A stretch of DNA of 64,000 nucleotides. Origin: Gonatopus flavifemur. Its lineage: Eukaryota; Arthropoda; Insecta; Hymenoptera; Dryinidae. Below the pieces are notes generated by a model that made no database searches, was not told the origin of the DNA, and worked only from the letters and a program-made list of their open reading frames with translations. Where the stretch lies: positions 12,976,001 to 13,040,000 of the forward strand of contig JAFFJZ010000002.1 of NCBI GenBank assembly GCA_018340375.1. Direction: 5' to 3'. Shown piece by piece: positions 11,869 to 25,700 of the stretch (positions are counted from its first letter, which is position 1; the number at the start of each line of letters is the position of its first letter). Position numbers and translations under genes: made by a program.

Positions 11869-14800
11869 CCTGTTCAACGATCCACGATGGGTTTCTCGCC
11901 ATTGGTACAAGGATAGTGAATATTGAATGAATACAAAAATAAACTCTTCTCTCAGTGTAACAAGGGAGCCCAGTCGTGGAACCATGCTATGATCGGCAGA
12001 TGTACGGCTATGCTAATCAATCAATGAATTGATTCTTTGTCACTGATCAAAGTGCGATCCACTACCGACGGGAATTTATTCCGAAATTGAACATTTCGGG
12101 TTGTTAATGACCTTCGACTAAACCGAGTATCTGTAGTCCAGAGTTCTGTTATTAAATTAATCTGCGGATTGTACAAAGCTCTCTGTGAATACTGAAAAAA
12201 ATTCAAAAACTTGAAAGCAACGATCAATCAAATACAACTGACGACTAACAATCAAAAAGCTTTAATGTAAAAAAAAATTAATTTTGAATTCCAAATTGAA
12301 TCCGCATCGGAAGTTTATCATTCGAAGTGGTTTTTAATCAGCCAAAATATTCATGTCTGATATTACAACGATTGAAACAACAACGTTTCACCAATAAAAC
12401 AAACAAGTGTGATCAATTTATGGTCAGTAATCGCCATTGATAGGTCACGTTCAAACGCTATAAATTCTGGTCGTAAGTCGAAATCATTTAGCCTCATTAC
12501 TGGATCAATCATTATTTTATACGTGCCCGCTTATTCACCGCAATTCCCAAACCCACATGATCACCCTACAATCAACCCCCGATAAGCCATTAATGGGTGC
12601 CATGAACATGCGATTATCGAAGTCTATAATTCAACGATGCGCCATTATTGAACCGATTGATAAACCCTGCACAGAAAACAAGATACCAATGACCAGAAGT
12701 ACATATTTCGATTTTAATTTTTTACAATGAGAATTCAAAATTGAGAGTCAAAATTCTACCCTCATTTCAATTTTGGAGTAAATTTCGCAATCGGGTATAC
12801 TCAATAACCTTATTTTACATTCTTGTCACTTGTTTTTCGCTGAATGACAGAAGTGTCTGGTTCATACATGAGAACGAAATACCATTGTCATAATAAAAAC
12901 ACGTTTAACGCGACAAAATTTCCACCCTGTCAGTATGATACTTTTGTTCCTGTTGTAATTTTCTCCTCTGCATATATCTTAGCATATCATGTTCTTTCAT
13001 GCCGAAGTAACCTGTGCATTCATGAAGATGATTGGATTATTTCCAAGCATGATTCTTCTTGACGGAGGAGCTTGAAACAAACTTAAACAAAGCGCAGACA
13101 TGTTGAAATTATAAATGTCACATCATTTTCTTTCGCTGAATGATACGATAAAAGCGAATATCAGAATCCGATTCGATAATCCCTCCGACCCTGCAACATT
13201 TTTCAAAATCATAGATAGAAGTGAATCCATGACAAAAATATCGTAAAATACACAATACTGTTAATTCATGGATTCGGTAATGAATTTTAATCTAATAAAA
13301 ATGAACAATTCGTTATAATGTAATCATTATTTTTCAATAACCGTTTTGGCACGTTGAGAGACATTAGTTTTAGCTATCACACACAAAGAAAGCAGAGAAA
13401 GATGGTTGGCAAAGCAAAAGAGAAATCTCGACGAGTAAGTACCCAAGTAAATTCGGCTTGCGTGCATAAACTGAAATCCTCGGTCCTCCTCTTCTTTTCG
13501 CTTTACCTCGATGAGAAGCTGCTTTACGAGGTTAAATCGATTTCAATTCAGGTCGGTATATAACCAGCGCCAGTTTGCGAATTCCCCGTCATAAATCTTT
13601 TTTAACTTATTTCGCTGTGACGAAAAAAATGCTTTACCACTTTATCGTGGAATCGCAAACTTAGAAATATTTCGTGCTCAAACTTTGATGAATCAAAAGT
13701 CTCGGAAGGTGCTATATATCGAGGGAAAAAAATTGCGGTCGTGTAATTTTGACGTTCCCTCTTTAATCGAATGAGGTGGAGCGAATATTGAACGGAGGAA
13801 TGAATGGTTTTACACGTGAATTGGAGACACCTTTATATTTTGAAAAAATCAGAATTGTATTTCTTTTTTGTTTCAACCGCATTTAATTTTCATTTACACA
13901 CGTCGAGCATGATGGATATTATAAATTCCACTATTTTATGCAGAATCAATTTTTTTTTTCATTAATTTTTATGACATTTGTTGTTTTGCGGAATGAATGA
14001 GTATATTAAAATTCTTCACTGATGGATATTTCACATTCAAGTGATCTGGAAGCTTGATTTTTGATGGAAAAAATGTGATGTTTATGTAATGCTGTTACTT
14101 ACATTCAATGGAGACGACTGATTGTATAAAAATACTAACTTGATTCGCTCACCTGCAACAGATAATGAGAAATAAAAGGTTAATTATATGACATGTTCAT
14201 GATATAAAAACTGATTATGTTTTTCTACTTCTTTCGAAAACTATAAATGGGAATGCTTGAATATGCATGAATGCATTACACCGTTCAATCATTCCATTCC
14301 GAAGAAGCAGATCCGTTTGGATCCATTTTTTCTCAATTCAGGTCATAACTTCATTAAAAAATTCAATTAAATTCTTACTTCTTTTCAAATTGAAATTCAA
14401 AGGGTCGAAAAAGTTATGATATCCCTACAATAGTCGCGAGTTATGAAGTGGATTGAGAAAGTCTTTCTCAAGATTCCAAAGATAAGTAAATTTACAATTA
14501 CAATGATGTGTACTTTATTGTTACTTCAATTTTTTCTGTTGCATAATTCACAAAGTGATTACTGTGATTCAAGGAATATTTCGAGGTTGACGATACATAT
14601 GATAATCGATAAAAATGAACTGATCTCCAATGTGAATTTCAGATTGACAAATCAGGAGTAATGAAAATCAATTGTCCTCTAAGAAACGTTGAGAAAGCGA
14701 CAAATGTTGCATTATCAAGATTTGGGACTGACTCAGGATTTTTGTTCCCCCATTTATTCTTCCATTGACATGAATGAGAATCATTCTAGTACTATTTTTC

Positions 14801-15043
14801 TATTTCTTTCTGTCTCAAATATTTTTCTCCAAAAGCATTAAAAAAGGCGACTCACATTATGGTGAAAACGGTAATTTAGAATACAAAATGCATAATTTAA
14901 ACAATAGTTAGAATTGCATGAAAAATGATTATCTGTGCATGAATTTGAAGTTTTCTACGAATACAATTTTGTCCCAATAATTCGGGTTAAGTAATATATT
15001 CCCCCTTCTATCTCTAGCGAGAGATAAAAATATACCTAGGAAC
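11869..15043. other. Non-coding region left of the Foldback element
   Basis: No exon, RNA gene or well-bounded transposon was recognised. A small inverted repeat (AGTTTGCGAATTCC near 13572, GGAATCGCAAACTT near 13649) is the only structure seen. Frames of 60-72 codons have no identifiable domain. Confidence 0.45.
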
Positions 15044-15052
15044 AATTGAAAC
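15044..15052. repeat. Left 9-bp target site duplication of the Foldback element
   Basis: AATTGAAAC lies directly before terminal GTGTCTGTG and is repeated exactly at 27472-27480. The shared direct repeat can be read as 11 bp (ACAATTGAAAC), because the terminus itself ends in AC. Confidence 0.9.
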
Positions 15053-15193
15053 GTGTCTGTGAAGTTGGCATATCAAATGTCAGCATCGCACAAAAAAGCA
15101 CCAGTTCTAGTCGCATCCACTATAGTTCTACAGTTCTTGATAAGTTACAACAATAGTTCCGGGTAAATTTGTGAAAAAAATCGATTTTGAAAA

Positions 15194-15684
15194 AATGATA
15201 TGCTAAGTTCTTCTACAATATGACAGCATCGCAGGGAAAATGGATGGAAATGGACTGTATCTCGGAGTTCTAGGGATGATTGGGATGCGAGGATGTCAAA
15301 ACAAGGGAGTTCTAATGCTAGAAGTGCTTGGGAAATTTTTTTCAGGAATTAAATGGAATGATATGCTGAGTTCTTCTACAATATGACAGCATCGCAGGGG
15401 TAATGGAAGGAAATTGACTATATCTAGGAGTTCTAGGGATGATTGGGATGCGAGGATGTCGAAACAAGGGAGTTCTGATGCTAGGAGTGCTTAAGAAATT
15501 TTTTTCGGGAATTAAATGAAGAGACATGAGGAGTTTTTCTACGATGTAGTAGCAGCGCAGGTGGAACCGCTGGAAGTGGACTATATCTCGGAGTTCTACG
15601 GCTGATTGGCATGTGAGGATGTCACGGAACGAGAGTTCTGATGTTGGGAGTAATCAGGGAGTCAATTGGGAGTCCCAGAGGATC
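15194..15684 (+). repeat. Three subterminal modules of about 160 bp (left arm)
   Basis: Modules begin near 15194, 15357 and 15516. Each contains a TTCTACAATATGACAGCATC-like block (diverged in the third), then a GAGTTCTAGGGATGATTGGG-like block, then GGAATTAAATG. The third module leads into the 31-bp array. The mirror set is at about 26844-27330. Confidence 0.8.
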
Positions 15685-18600
15685 GGGAGTTCCGACCAGC
15701 ATATCATTGAGAATCGAGAGTTCTGATCAGCATATCCTAGAGAATCGATAGTACTGACCAGCATATCATCAAAATCGATAGTTCTGACCAGCATATCGTT
15801 GAATATCAACAGTTCTGAGCAGCAAATCATTGGGAATCAATTGTTCTGACCAGAATATCATGGAAAATCGATAGTTCTGACTAGCATATCATGGAAAATG
15901 GGAGTTCTGATGAGCATATCAAAGAAAATCGATAGTTCTGAACAGCATCTCATGGAAAATCGATAGTTCTGACCAGCATATCATGGAGAATGGAGAGTTC
16001 TGAAGAGCATATCATAGAAAATCGATAGTTCTGACCAGCATATCATGGGAAATCAATAGTTCTGACCAGCATATCATAGAAAATCGATAGTTCTGACCAG
16101 CATATCATAGAGAATCGATAGTTCTGATCGGCATATCATAGAAAATCGATAGTTCTGACCAGCATATCATAGAAAATCGACAGTTCTGACCAGCATATCA
16201 ATGAAAATCGATAGTTCTGACCAGCATATCATGGAAAATGGAGTTCTGACCAGCATATCACGTAGAATGGGGAGTTCTGATGAGCATATCATAGAAAATC
16301 GATAGTTCTGACCAGCATATCATGGAGAATCGATAGTTCTGACCAGCATATCATAGAAAATCGATAGTTCTGACCAGCATATCATAGAAAATCGATAGTT
16401 CTGACCAGCATATCATAGAAAATCGACAGTTCTGACCAGCATCTCATGGAAAATCGATAATTCTGACCAGCATATCATAGGAAATCGATAGTTCTGACCA
16501 GCATATCATAGAAAATCGATAGTTCTGACCAGCATATCATGGAAAATGGAGAGTTCTGACCAGCATATCATGGAAAATCGATAGTTCTGACCAGCATATC
16601 ATGGAAAATGGATAGTTCTGATCGGCATATCATAGAAAATCGATAGTTCTGACCAGCATATCATAGAAAATCGACAGTTCTGACCAGCATATCATAGAAA
16701 ATCGATGGTTCTGACCAGCATATCATGGAAAATGGGGAGTTCTGATGAGCATATCAATCATCGATAGTTCTGACCAGCATATCATGGAAAATCGATAGTT
16801 CTGACCAGCATATCATGGAAAATGGATAGTTCTGACCAGCATATCATGGAAAATCGATAGTTCTGACCAGCATATCATGGAAAATGGATAGTTCTGATCG
16901 GCATATCATAGAAAATCGATAGTTCTGACCAGCATATCATAGAAAATCGACAGTTCTGACCAGCATATCATAGAAAATCGATGGTTCTGACCAGCATATC
17001 ATGGAAAATGGAGAGTTCTGACCAGCATATCATGGAAAATCGGAAGTTCTGACCAGCATATCATGGAAAATCAATAGTTCTGACCAGCATATCATAGAAA
17101 ATCGATAGTTCTTACCAGCATATCATGGAAAATGGAGAGTTCTGACCAGCATATCATGGAAAATCGATAGTTCTGACCAGCATATCATGGAAAATGGAGA
17201 GTTCTGACCAGCATATCATGGAAAATCGAGGGTTCTGACCAGCATATCATGGAAAATCAATAGTTCTGACCAGCATATCATGGAAAATCAATAGTTCTGA
17301 CCAGCATATCATAGAGAATCGATAGTTCTGATCGGCATATCATAGAAAATCGACAGTTCTGACCAGCATATCATAGAAAATGGAGAGTTCTGACCAGCAT
17401 ATCATGGAAAATCGAGGGTTCTGACCAGCATATCATGGAAAATGGGGAGTTCTGATGAGCATATCATAGAAAATCGATAGTTCTGACCAGCATATCATAG
17501 AAAATCGATAGTTCTGACCAGCATATCATAGAAAATCGATAGTTCTGACCAGCATATCATACACAATGAATAGTTCTGACCAGCATATCATAGAAAATGG
17601 AGAGTTCTGACCAGCATATCACAGAACATCGATAGTACTGACCAGCATATCATGGAAAATGGAGAGTTCTGACCAGCATATCATGGAAAATCGATAGTTC
17701 TGACCAGCATATCATGGAAAATCAATAGTTCAGACCAGCATATCATAGAAAATCGATAGTTCTGATCGGCATATCATAGAAAATCGATAGTTCTGACCAG
17801 CATATCATGGAAAATGGAGAGTGCTGACCAGCATATCATGGAAAATCGATAGTTCTGACCAGCATATCATAGAAAATCGATAGTTCTGACCAGCATATCA
17901 TACACAATGAATAGTTCTGACCAGCATATCATAGAAAATGGAGAGTTCTGACCAGCATATCACAGAACATCGATAGTACTGACCAGCATATCATGGAAAA
18001 TGAAGAGTTCTGACCAGCATATCATGGAAAATCGATAGTTCTGACCAGCATATCATGGAAAATCAATAGTTCAGACCAGCATATCATAGAAAATCGATAG
18101 TTCTGATCGGCATATCATAGAAAATCGATAGTTCTGACCAGCATATCATAGAAAATCGACAGTTCTGACCAGCATATCATAGAAAATCGATAGTTCTGAC
18201 CAGCATATCATAGAAAATCGATAGTTCTGACCAGCATATCATAGAAAATCGACATGTCTGACCAGCATATCATAGAAAATCGATAGTTCTGACCAGCATA
18301 TCATGGAAAATGGAGAGTTCTGACCAGCATATCAATGAAAATCGATAGTTCTGACCAGCATATCATAGAAAATCGATAGTTCTGACCAGCATATCATAGA
18401 GAATCGATAGTTCTGATCGGCATATCATAGAAAATCGATAGTTCTGACCAGCATATCATAGAAAATCGACAGTTCTGACCAGCATATCATTCTGACCAGC
18501 ATATCAATGAAAATCGATAGTTCTGACCAGCATATCATGGAAAATGGAGAGTTCTGACCAGCATATCACGTAGAATGGGGAGTTCTGATGAGCATATCAT

Positions 18601-19717
18601 AGAAAATCGATAGTTCCGACCAGCATATCATGGAGAATCGATAGTTCTGACCAGCATATCATAGAAAATCGATAGTTCTGACCAGCATATCATAGAAAAT
18701 CGATAGTTCTGACCAGCATATCATAGAAAATCGACAGTTCTGACCAGCATCTCATGGAAAATCGATAATTCTGACCAGCATATCATAGGAAATCGATAGT
18801 TCTGACCAGCATATCATAGAAAATCGATAGTTCTGACCAGCATATCATGGAAAATCGATAGTTCTGACCAGCATATCATGGAAAATGGAGAGTTCTGACC
18901 AGCATATCATGGAAAATGGGGAGTTCTGATGAGCATATCAAAGAAAATCGATAGTTCTGAACAGCATCTCATGGAAAATCGATAGTTCTGACCAGCATAT
19001 CATGGAGAATGGAGAGTTCTGAAGAGCATATCATAGAAAATCGATAGTTCTGACCAGCATATCATGGGAAATCAATAGTTCTGACCAGCATATCATAGAA
19101 AATCGATAGTTCTGACCAGCATATCATAGAGAATCGATAGTTCTGATCGGCATATCATAGAAAATCGATAGTTCTGACCAGCATATCATAGAAAATCGAT
19201 GGTTCTGACCAGCATATCATAGAAAATCGATAGTTCTGACCAGCAGATCATGGAAAATCGATAGTTCTGACCAGCATATCATAGAAAATCGATAGTTCTG
19301 ACGAGCATATCATAGAAAATCGATAGTTCAGAGCAGCATATCATGGAAAATGGAGAGTTCTGATGAGCATATCATATAAAATCGATAGTTCTGATCGGCA
19401 TACCATAGAAAATCGATAGTTCTGACCAGCATATCATAGAAAATCGATAGTCCTGACCAGCATATCATAGAAAATCGATAGTTCTGACCAGCATATCATA
19501 GGAAATCGACATTTCTGACCAGCATATCCTAGGAAATCGATAGTTCTGACCAGCATATCATGGAAAATGGAGAGTTCTGACCAGCATATCATGGAAAATC
19601 GATAGTTCTGATCGGCATATCATAGAAAATCGATAGTTCCGACCAGCATATCATAGAAAATCGATAGTTCTGACCAGCATATCATAGACAATGAATAGTT
19701 CTGACCAGCATATCATA
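15685..19717 (+). repeat. 31-bp satellite array, left block (about 130 units)
   Basis: The consensus unit, in two halves, is ATAGTTCTGACCAGCATAT plus CATAGAAAATCG. Variants replace ATCGATAG with ATGGAGAG, ATCGACAG or ATCAATAG, and GACCAG with GATCGG or GATGAG. The outermost units are degenerate while interior units are homogeneous. Higher-order repeats are visible, such as an 11-unit (about 341 bp) block bearing ATCACAGAACATCGATAGTA near 17620 and 17961. Confidence 0.95.
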
Positions 19718-22700
19718 GAACTGTCGATTTTCAAGGATATGCTGATCAGAACTCTTCATTTCTGATGATTTGCTGGTCAGAACCATCGATTCTCTATGAT
19801 ATGCTGGTCAGAACTATTGATTTCCTATGTTATGCTAGTGAGAATTATCGATTTTATTTGATATGCAGGTCAGAACTATCGATTTTCTATGATATGCCGA
19901 TCAGAACTATCGATTTCCTATGATATGCTCATCAGAACTCTCCACTTTCGATGATTTGCTGGTCGGAACTGTCGATTTTCTATGATATGCCGATCAGAAC
20001 TATCGATTTTCTATGATATGCTAGTCAGAACTATTGATTTTCCATGATATGCTGGTCAGAACTATCGATTTTGTTGGATATACTGGTCAGAACTGTCGAT
20101 TTTCGATGATTTGCTGATCAGAACTATCGATTTCCAATGATATTCTGGTCGGAACTATCGATTTCTAGGGGATGCTGATCAGAACTATGGATAATCAATG
20201 ATTTGCTGAACAGAACTGTCGATTTTCTATGATATGCTGGTCAGAACTATCGATTTTCTATGATATGCTGGTCAGAACTATTCATTGTGTATGATATGCT
20301 GGTCAGAACTATCGATTTTCTATGATATGCTCATCAGAACTCCCCATTTTCCATGATATGCTGGTCAGAACTCTCCATTTTCCATGATATGCTGGTCAGA
20401 ACTATCGATTTTCCATGATATGCTGGTCAGAACTATCGATTTTCTATGATATGCTGGTCAGAACTATCGATTTTCTATGGTATGCCGATCAGAACTATCG
20501 ATTTTATATGATATGCTCATCAGAACTCTCCATTTTCCATGATATGCTGCTCTGAACTATCGATTTTCTATGATATGCTGGTCTGAACTATTGATTTTCC
20601 ATGATATGCTGGTCAGAACTATCGATTTTCTAGGATATGCTGGTCAGAAATGTCGATTTCCTATGATATGCTGGTCAGAACTATCGATTTTCTATGATAT
20701 GCTGGTCAGGACTATCGATTTTCTATGATATGCTGGTCAGAACTATTGATTTTCCATGATATGCTGGTCAGAACCCTCGATTTTCCATGATATGCTGGTC
20801 AGAACTCTCCATTTTCTATGATATGCTGGTCAGAACTATCGATTTTCTATGATATGCTGGTAGAACTATCGATTTTCTATGATATGCTGGTCAGAACTAT
20901 CGATTTTCCATGATCTGCTGGTCAGAACTATCGATTTTCTATGATATGCTGGTCAGAACTATCGATTTTCTATGATATGCTGGTCAGAACTGTCGATTTT
21001 CTATGATATGCTGGTCAGATCTATCGATTTTCTATGATATGCCGATCAGAACTATCGATTTTCTATGATATGCTGGTCTGAACTATTGATTTTCCATGAT
21101 ATGCTGGTCAGAACTCTCCATTTTCTATGATATGCTGGTCAGAACTGTCGATTTTCTATGATATGCCGAACAGAACTATCGATTTTCTATGATATGCTGG
21201 TCAGAACTATTGATTTTCCATGATATGCTGGTCAGAACCCTCGATTTTCCATGATATGCTGGTCAGAACTCTCCATTTTCCATGATATGCTGGTCAGAAC
21301 TATCGATTTTCCATGATCTGCTGGTCAGAACTATCGATTTTCTATGATATGCTGGTCAGAACTATCGATTTTCCATGATCTGCTGGTCAGAACTATCGAT
21401 TTTCTATGATATGCTGGTCAGAACTATCGATTTTCTATGATATGCTGGTCAGAACTGTCGATTTTCTATGATATGCTGGTCAGAACTATCGATTTTCTAT
21501 GATATGCCGATCAGAACTATCGATTTTCTATGATATGCTGGTCTGAACTATTGATTTTCCATGATATGCTGGTCAGAACTCTCCATTTTCTATGGTATGC
21601 TGGTCAGAACTGTCGATTTTCTATGATATGCCGATCAGAACTATCGATTTTCTATGATATGCTGGTCAGAACTATTGATTTTCCATGATATGCTGGTCAG
21701 AACCCTCGATTCTCCATGATATGCTGGTCAGAACTCTCCATTTTCTATGATATGCTGGTCAGAACCATCGATTTTCTATGATATGCTGGTAGAACTATCG
21801 ATTTTCTATGATATGCTGGTCAGAACTATCGATTTTCCATGATCTGCTGGTCAGAACTGTCGATTTTCTATGATATGCCGATCAGAACTATCGATTTTCT
21901 ATGATATGCTGGTCAGAACTATTGATTTTCCATGATATGCTGGTCAGAACCCTCGATTTTCCATGATATGCTGGTCAGAACTCTCCATTTTCTATGATAT
22001 GCTGGTCAGAACTATCGATTTTCTATGATATGCTGGTCAGAACTGTCGATTTTCTATGATATGCCGATCAGAACTATCGATTTTCTATGATATGCTGGTC
22101 AGAACTATCGATTTTCCATGATATGCTGGTCAGAACTATCGATTTTCTATGATATGCTGGTCAGAACTATCGATTTTCTATGATATGCTGGTCAGAACTA
22201 TCGATTTTCCATGATCTGCTGGTCAGAACTATCGATTTTCTATGATATGCTGGTCAGAACTATCGATTTTCTATGATATGCTGGTCAGAACTATCGATTT
22301 TCTATGATATGCTGGTCAGAACTATCGATTTTCTATGATATGCTGGTCAGAACTGTCGATTTTCTATGATATGCTGGTCAGAACTATCGATTTTCTATGA
22401 TATGCTGGTCAGGACTATCGATTTTCTATGATATGCTGGTCAGAACTGTCGATTTTCTATGATATGCCGATCAGAACTATCGATTTTCTATGATATGCTG
22501 GTCAGAACTCTCCATTTTCCATGATATGCTGGCCAGAACTATCGATTTTCTATGATATGCTGGTCAGAACTGTCGATTTTCTATGATATGCTGGTAGAAC
22601 TATCGATTTTCTATGGAATGCTTGTCAGAACTATCGATTTTCCATGATCTGCTGGTCAGAACTATCGATTTTCTATGAGATGCTGGTCAGAACTATCGAT

Positions 22701-25700
22701 TTTCTATGATATGCTGGTCAGAACTGTCGATTTTCTATGATATGCTGGTCAGAACTATCGATTTTCTATGATATGCTGGTCAGAACTATCGATTTTCTAT
22801 GATATGCTGGTCAGAACTATCGATTTTCTATGGTATGCCGATCAGAACTATCGATTTTATATGATATGCTCATCAGAACTCTCCATTTTCCATGATATGC
22901 TGCTATGAACTATCGATTTTCTATGATATGCTGGTCAGAACTATCGATTTTCTATGATATGCTGGTCAGAACTATCGATTTTCCATGATTTGCTGTCCAG
23001 AACTATCGATTTTCTATGATACGCTGGTCAGAACTGTCGATTTTCTATGATATGCCGATCAGAACTATCGATTTTCTATGATATGCTGGTCAGAACTATT
23101 GATTTTCCATGATATGCTGGTCAGAACCCTCGATTTTCCATGATATGCTGGTCAGAACTCTCCATTTTCTATGATATGCTGGTCAGAACTATCGATTTTC
23201 TATGATATGCTGGTAGAACTATCGATTTTCTATGATATGCTGGTCAGAACTATCGATTTTCCATGATCTGCTGGTCAGAACTATCGATTTTCTATGATAT
23301 GCTGGTCAGAACTATCGATTTTCTATGATATGCTGGTCAGAACTGTCGATTTTCTATGATATGCTGGTCAGAACTATCGATTTTCCATGATTTGCTGTCC
23401 AGAACTATCGATTTTCTATGATACGCTGGTCAGAACTGTCGATTTTCTATGATATGCCGATCAGAACTATCGATTTTCTATGATATGCTGGTCAGAACTA
23501 TTGATTTTCCATGATATGCTGGTCAGAACCCTCGATTTTCCATGATATGCTGGTCAGAACTCTCCATTTTCTATGATATGCTGGTCAGAACTATCGATTT
23601 TCTATGATATGCTGGTAGAACTATCGATTTTCTATGATATGCTGGTCAGAACTATCGATTTTCCATGATCTGCTGGTCAGAACTATCGATTTTCTATGAT
23701 ATGCTGGTCAGAACTATCGATTTTCTATGATATGCTGGTCAGAACTGTCGATTTTCTATGATATGCTGGTCAGAACTATCGATTTTCTATGATATGCCGA
23801 TCAGAACTCGATTTTTTATGATATGCTGGTCTGAAACTGATTTTCCATGATATGCTGGTCAGAACTATCGATTTTCCATGATATGCTGGTCAGAACTGTC
23901 GATTTTCTATGATATGCCGATCAGAACTATCGATTTTCTATGATATGCTGGTCAGAACTATTGATTTTCCATGATATGCTGGTCAGAACCCTCGATTTTC
24001 CATGATATGCTGGTCAGAACTCTCCATTTTCTATGATATGCTGGTCAGAACTATCGATTTTCTATGATATGCTGGTAGAACTATCGATTTTCTATGATAT
24101 GCTGGTCAGAACTATCGATTTTCCATGATCTGCTGGTCAGAACTATCGATTTTCTATGATATGCTGGTCAGAACTATCGATTTTCTATGATATGCTGGTC
24201 AGAACTGTCGATTTTCTATGATATGCTGGTCAGAACTATCGATTTTCTATGATATGCCGATCAGAACTATCGATTTTCTATGATATGCTGGTCTGAACTA
24301 TTGATTTTCCATGATATGCTGGTCAGAACTCTCCATTTTCTATGGTATGCTGGTCAGAACTGTCGATTTTCTATGATATGCCGATCAGAACTATCGATTT
24401 TCTATGATATGCTGGTCAGAACTATTGATTTTCCATGATATGCTGGTCAGAACCCTCGATTTTCCATGATATGCTGGTCAGAACTCTCCATTTTCTATGA
24501 TATGCTGGTCAGAACTATCGATTTTCTATGATATGCTGGTCAGAACTGTCGATTTTCTATGATATGCCGATCAGAACTATCAATTTTCTATGATATGCTG
24601 GTCAGAACTCTCCATTTTCCATGATATGCTGGCCAGAACTATCGATTTTCTATGATATGCTGGTCAGAACTGTCGATTTTCTATGATATGCTGGTAGAAC
24701 TATCGATTTTCTATGATATGCTTGTCAGAACTATCGATTTTCCATGATCTGCTGGTCAGAACTATCGATTTTCTATGATATGCTGGTCAGAACTATCGAT
24801 TTTCTATGATATGCTGGTCAGAACTATCGATTTTCTATGATATGCTGGTCAGAACTATCGATTTTCTATGATATGCTGGTCAGAACTGTCGATTTTCTAT
24901 GATATGCTGGTCAGAACTATCGATTTTCTATGATATGCTGGTCAGGACTATCGATTTTCTATGATATGCTGGTCAGAACTGTCGATTTTCTATGATATGC
25001 CGATCAGAACTATCGATTTTCTATGATATGCTGGTCAGAACTCTCCATTTTCCATGATATGCTGGCCAGAACTATCGATTTTCTATGATATGCTGGTCAG
25101 AACTGTCGATTTTCTATGATATGCTGGTAGAACTATCGATTTTCTATGGAATGCTTGTCAGAACTATCGATTTTCCATGATCTGCTGGTCAGAACTATCG
25201 ATTTTCTATGAGATGCTGGTCAGAACTCTCCATTTTCCATGATATGCTGGTCAGAACTATCGATTTTCCATGATCTGCTGGTCAGAACTATCGATTTTCT
25301 ATGATATGCTGGTCAGAACTATCGATTTTCTATGGTATGCCGATCAGAACTATCGATTTTATATGATATGCTCATCAGAACTCTCCATTTTCCATGATAT
25401 GCTGCTATGAACTATCGATTTTCTATGATATGCTGGTCAGAACTATCGATTTTCTATGATATGCTGGTCAGAACTATCGATTTTCCATGATTTGCTGTCC
25501 AGAACTATCGATTTTCTATGATACGCTGGTCAGAACTGTCGATTTTCTATGATATGCCGATCAGAACTATCGATTTTCTATGATATGCTGGTCAGAACTA
25601 TTGATTTTCCATGATATGCTGGTCAGAACCCTCGATTTTCCATGATATGCTGGTCAGAACTCTCCATTTTCTATGATATGCTGGTCAGAACTATCGATTT

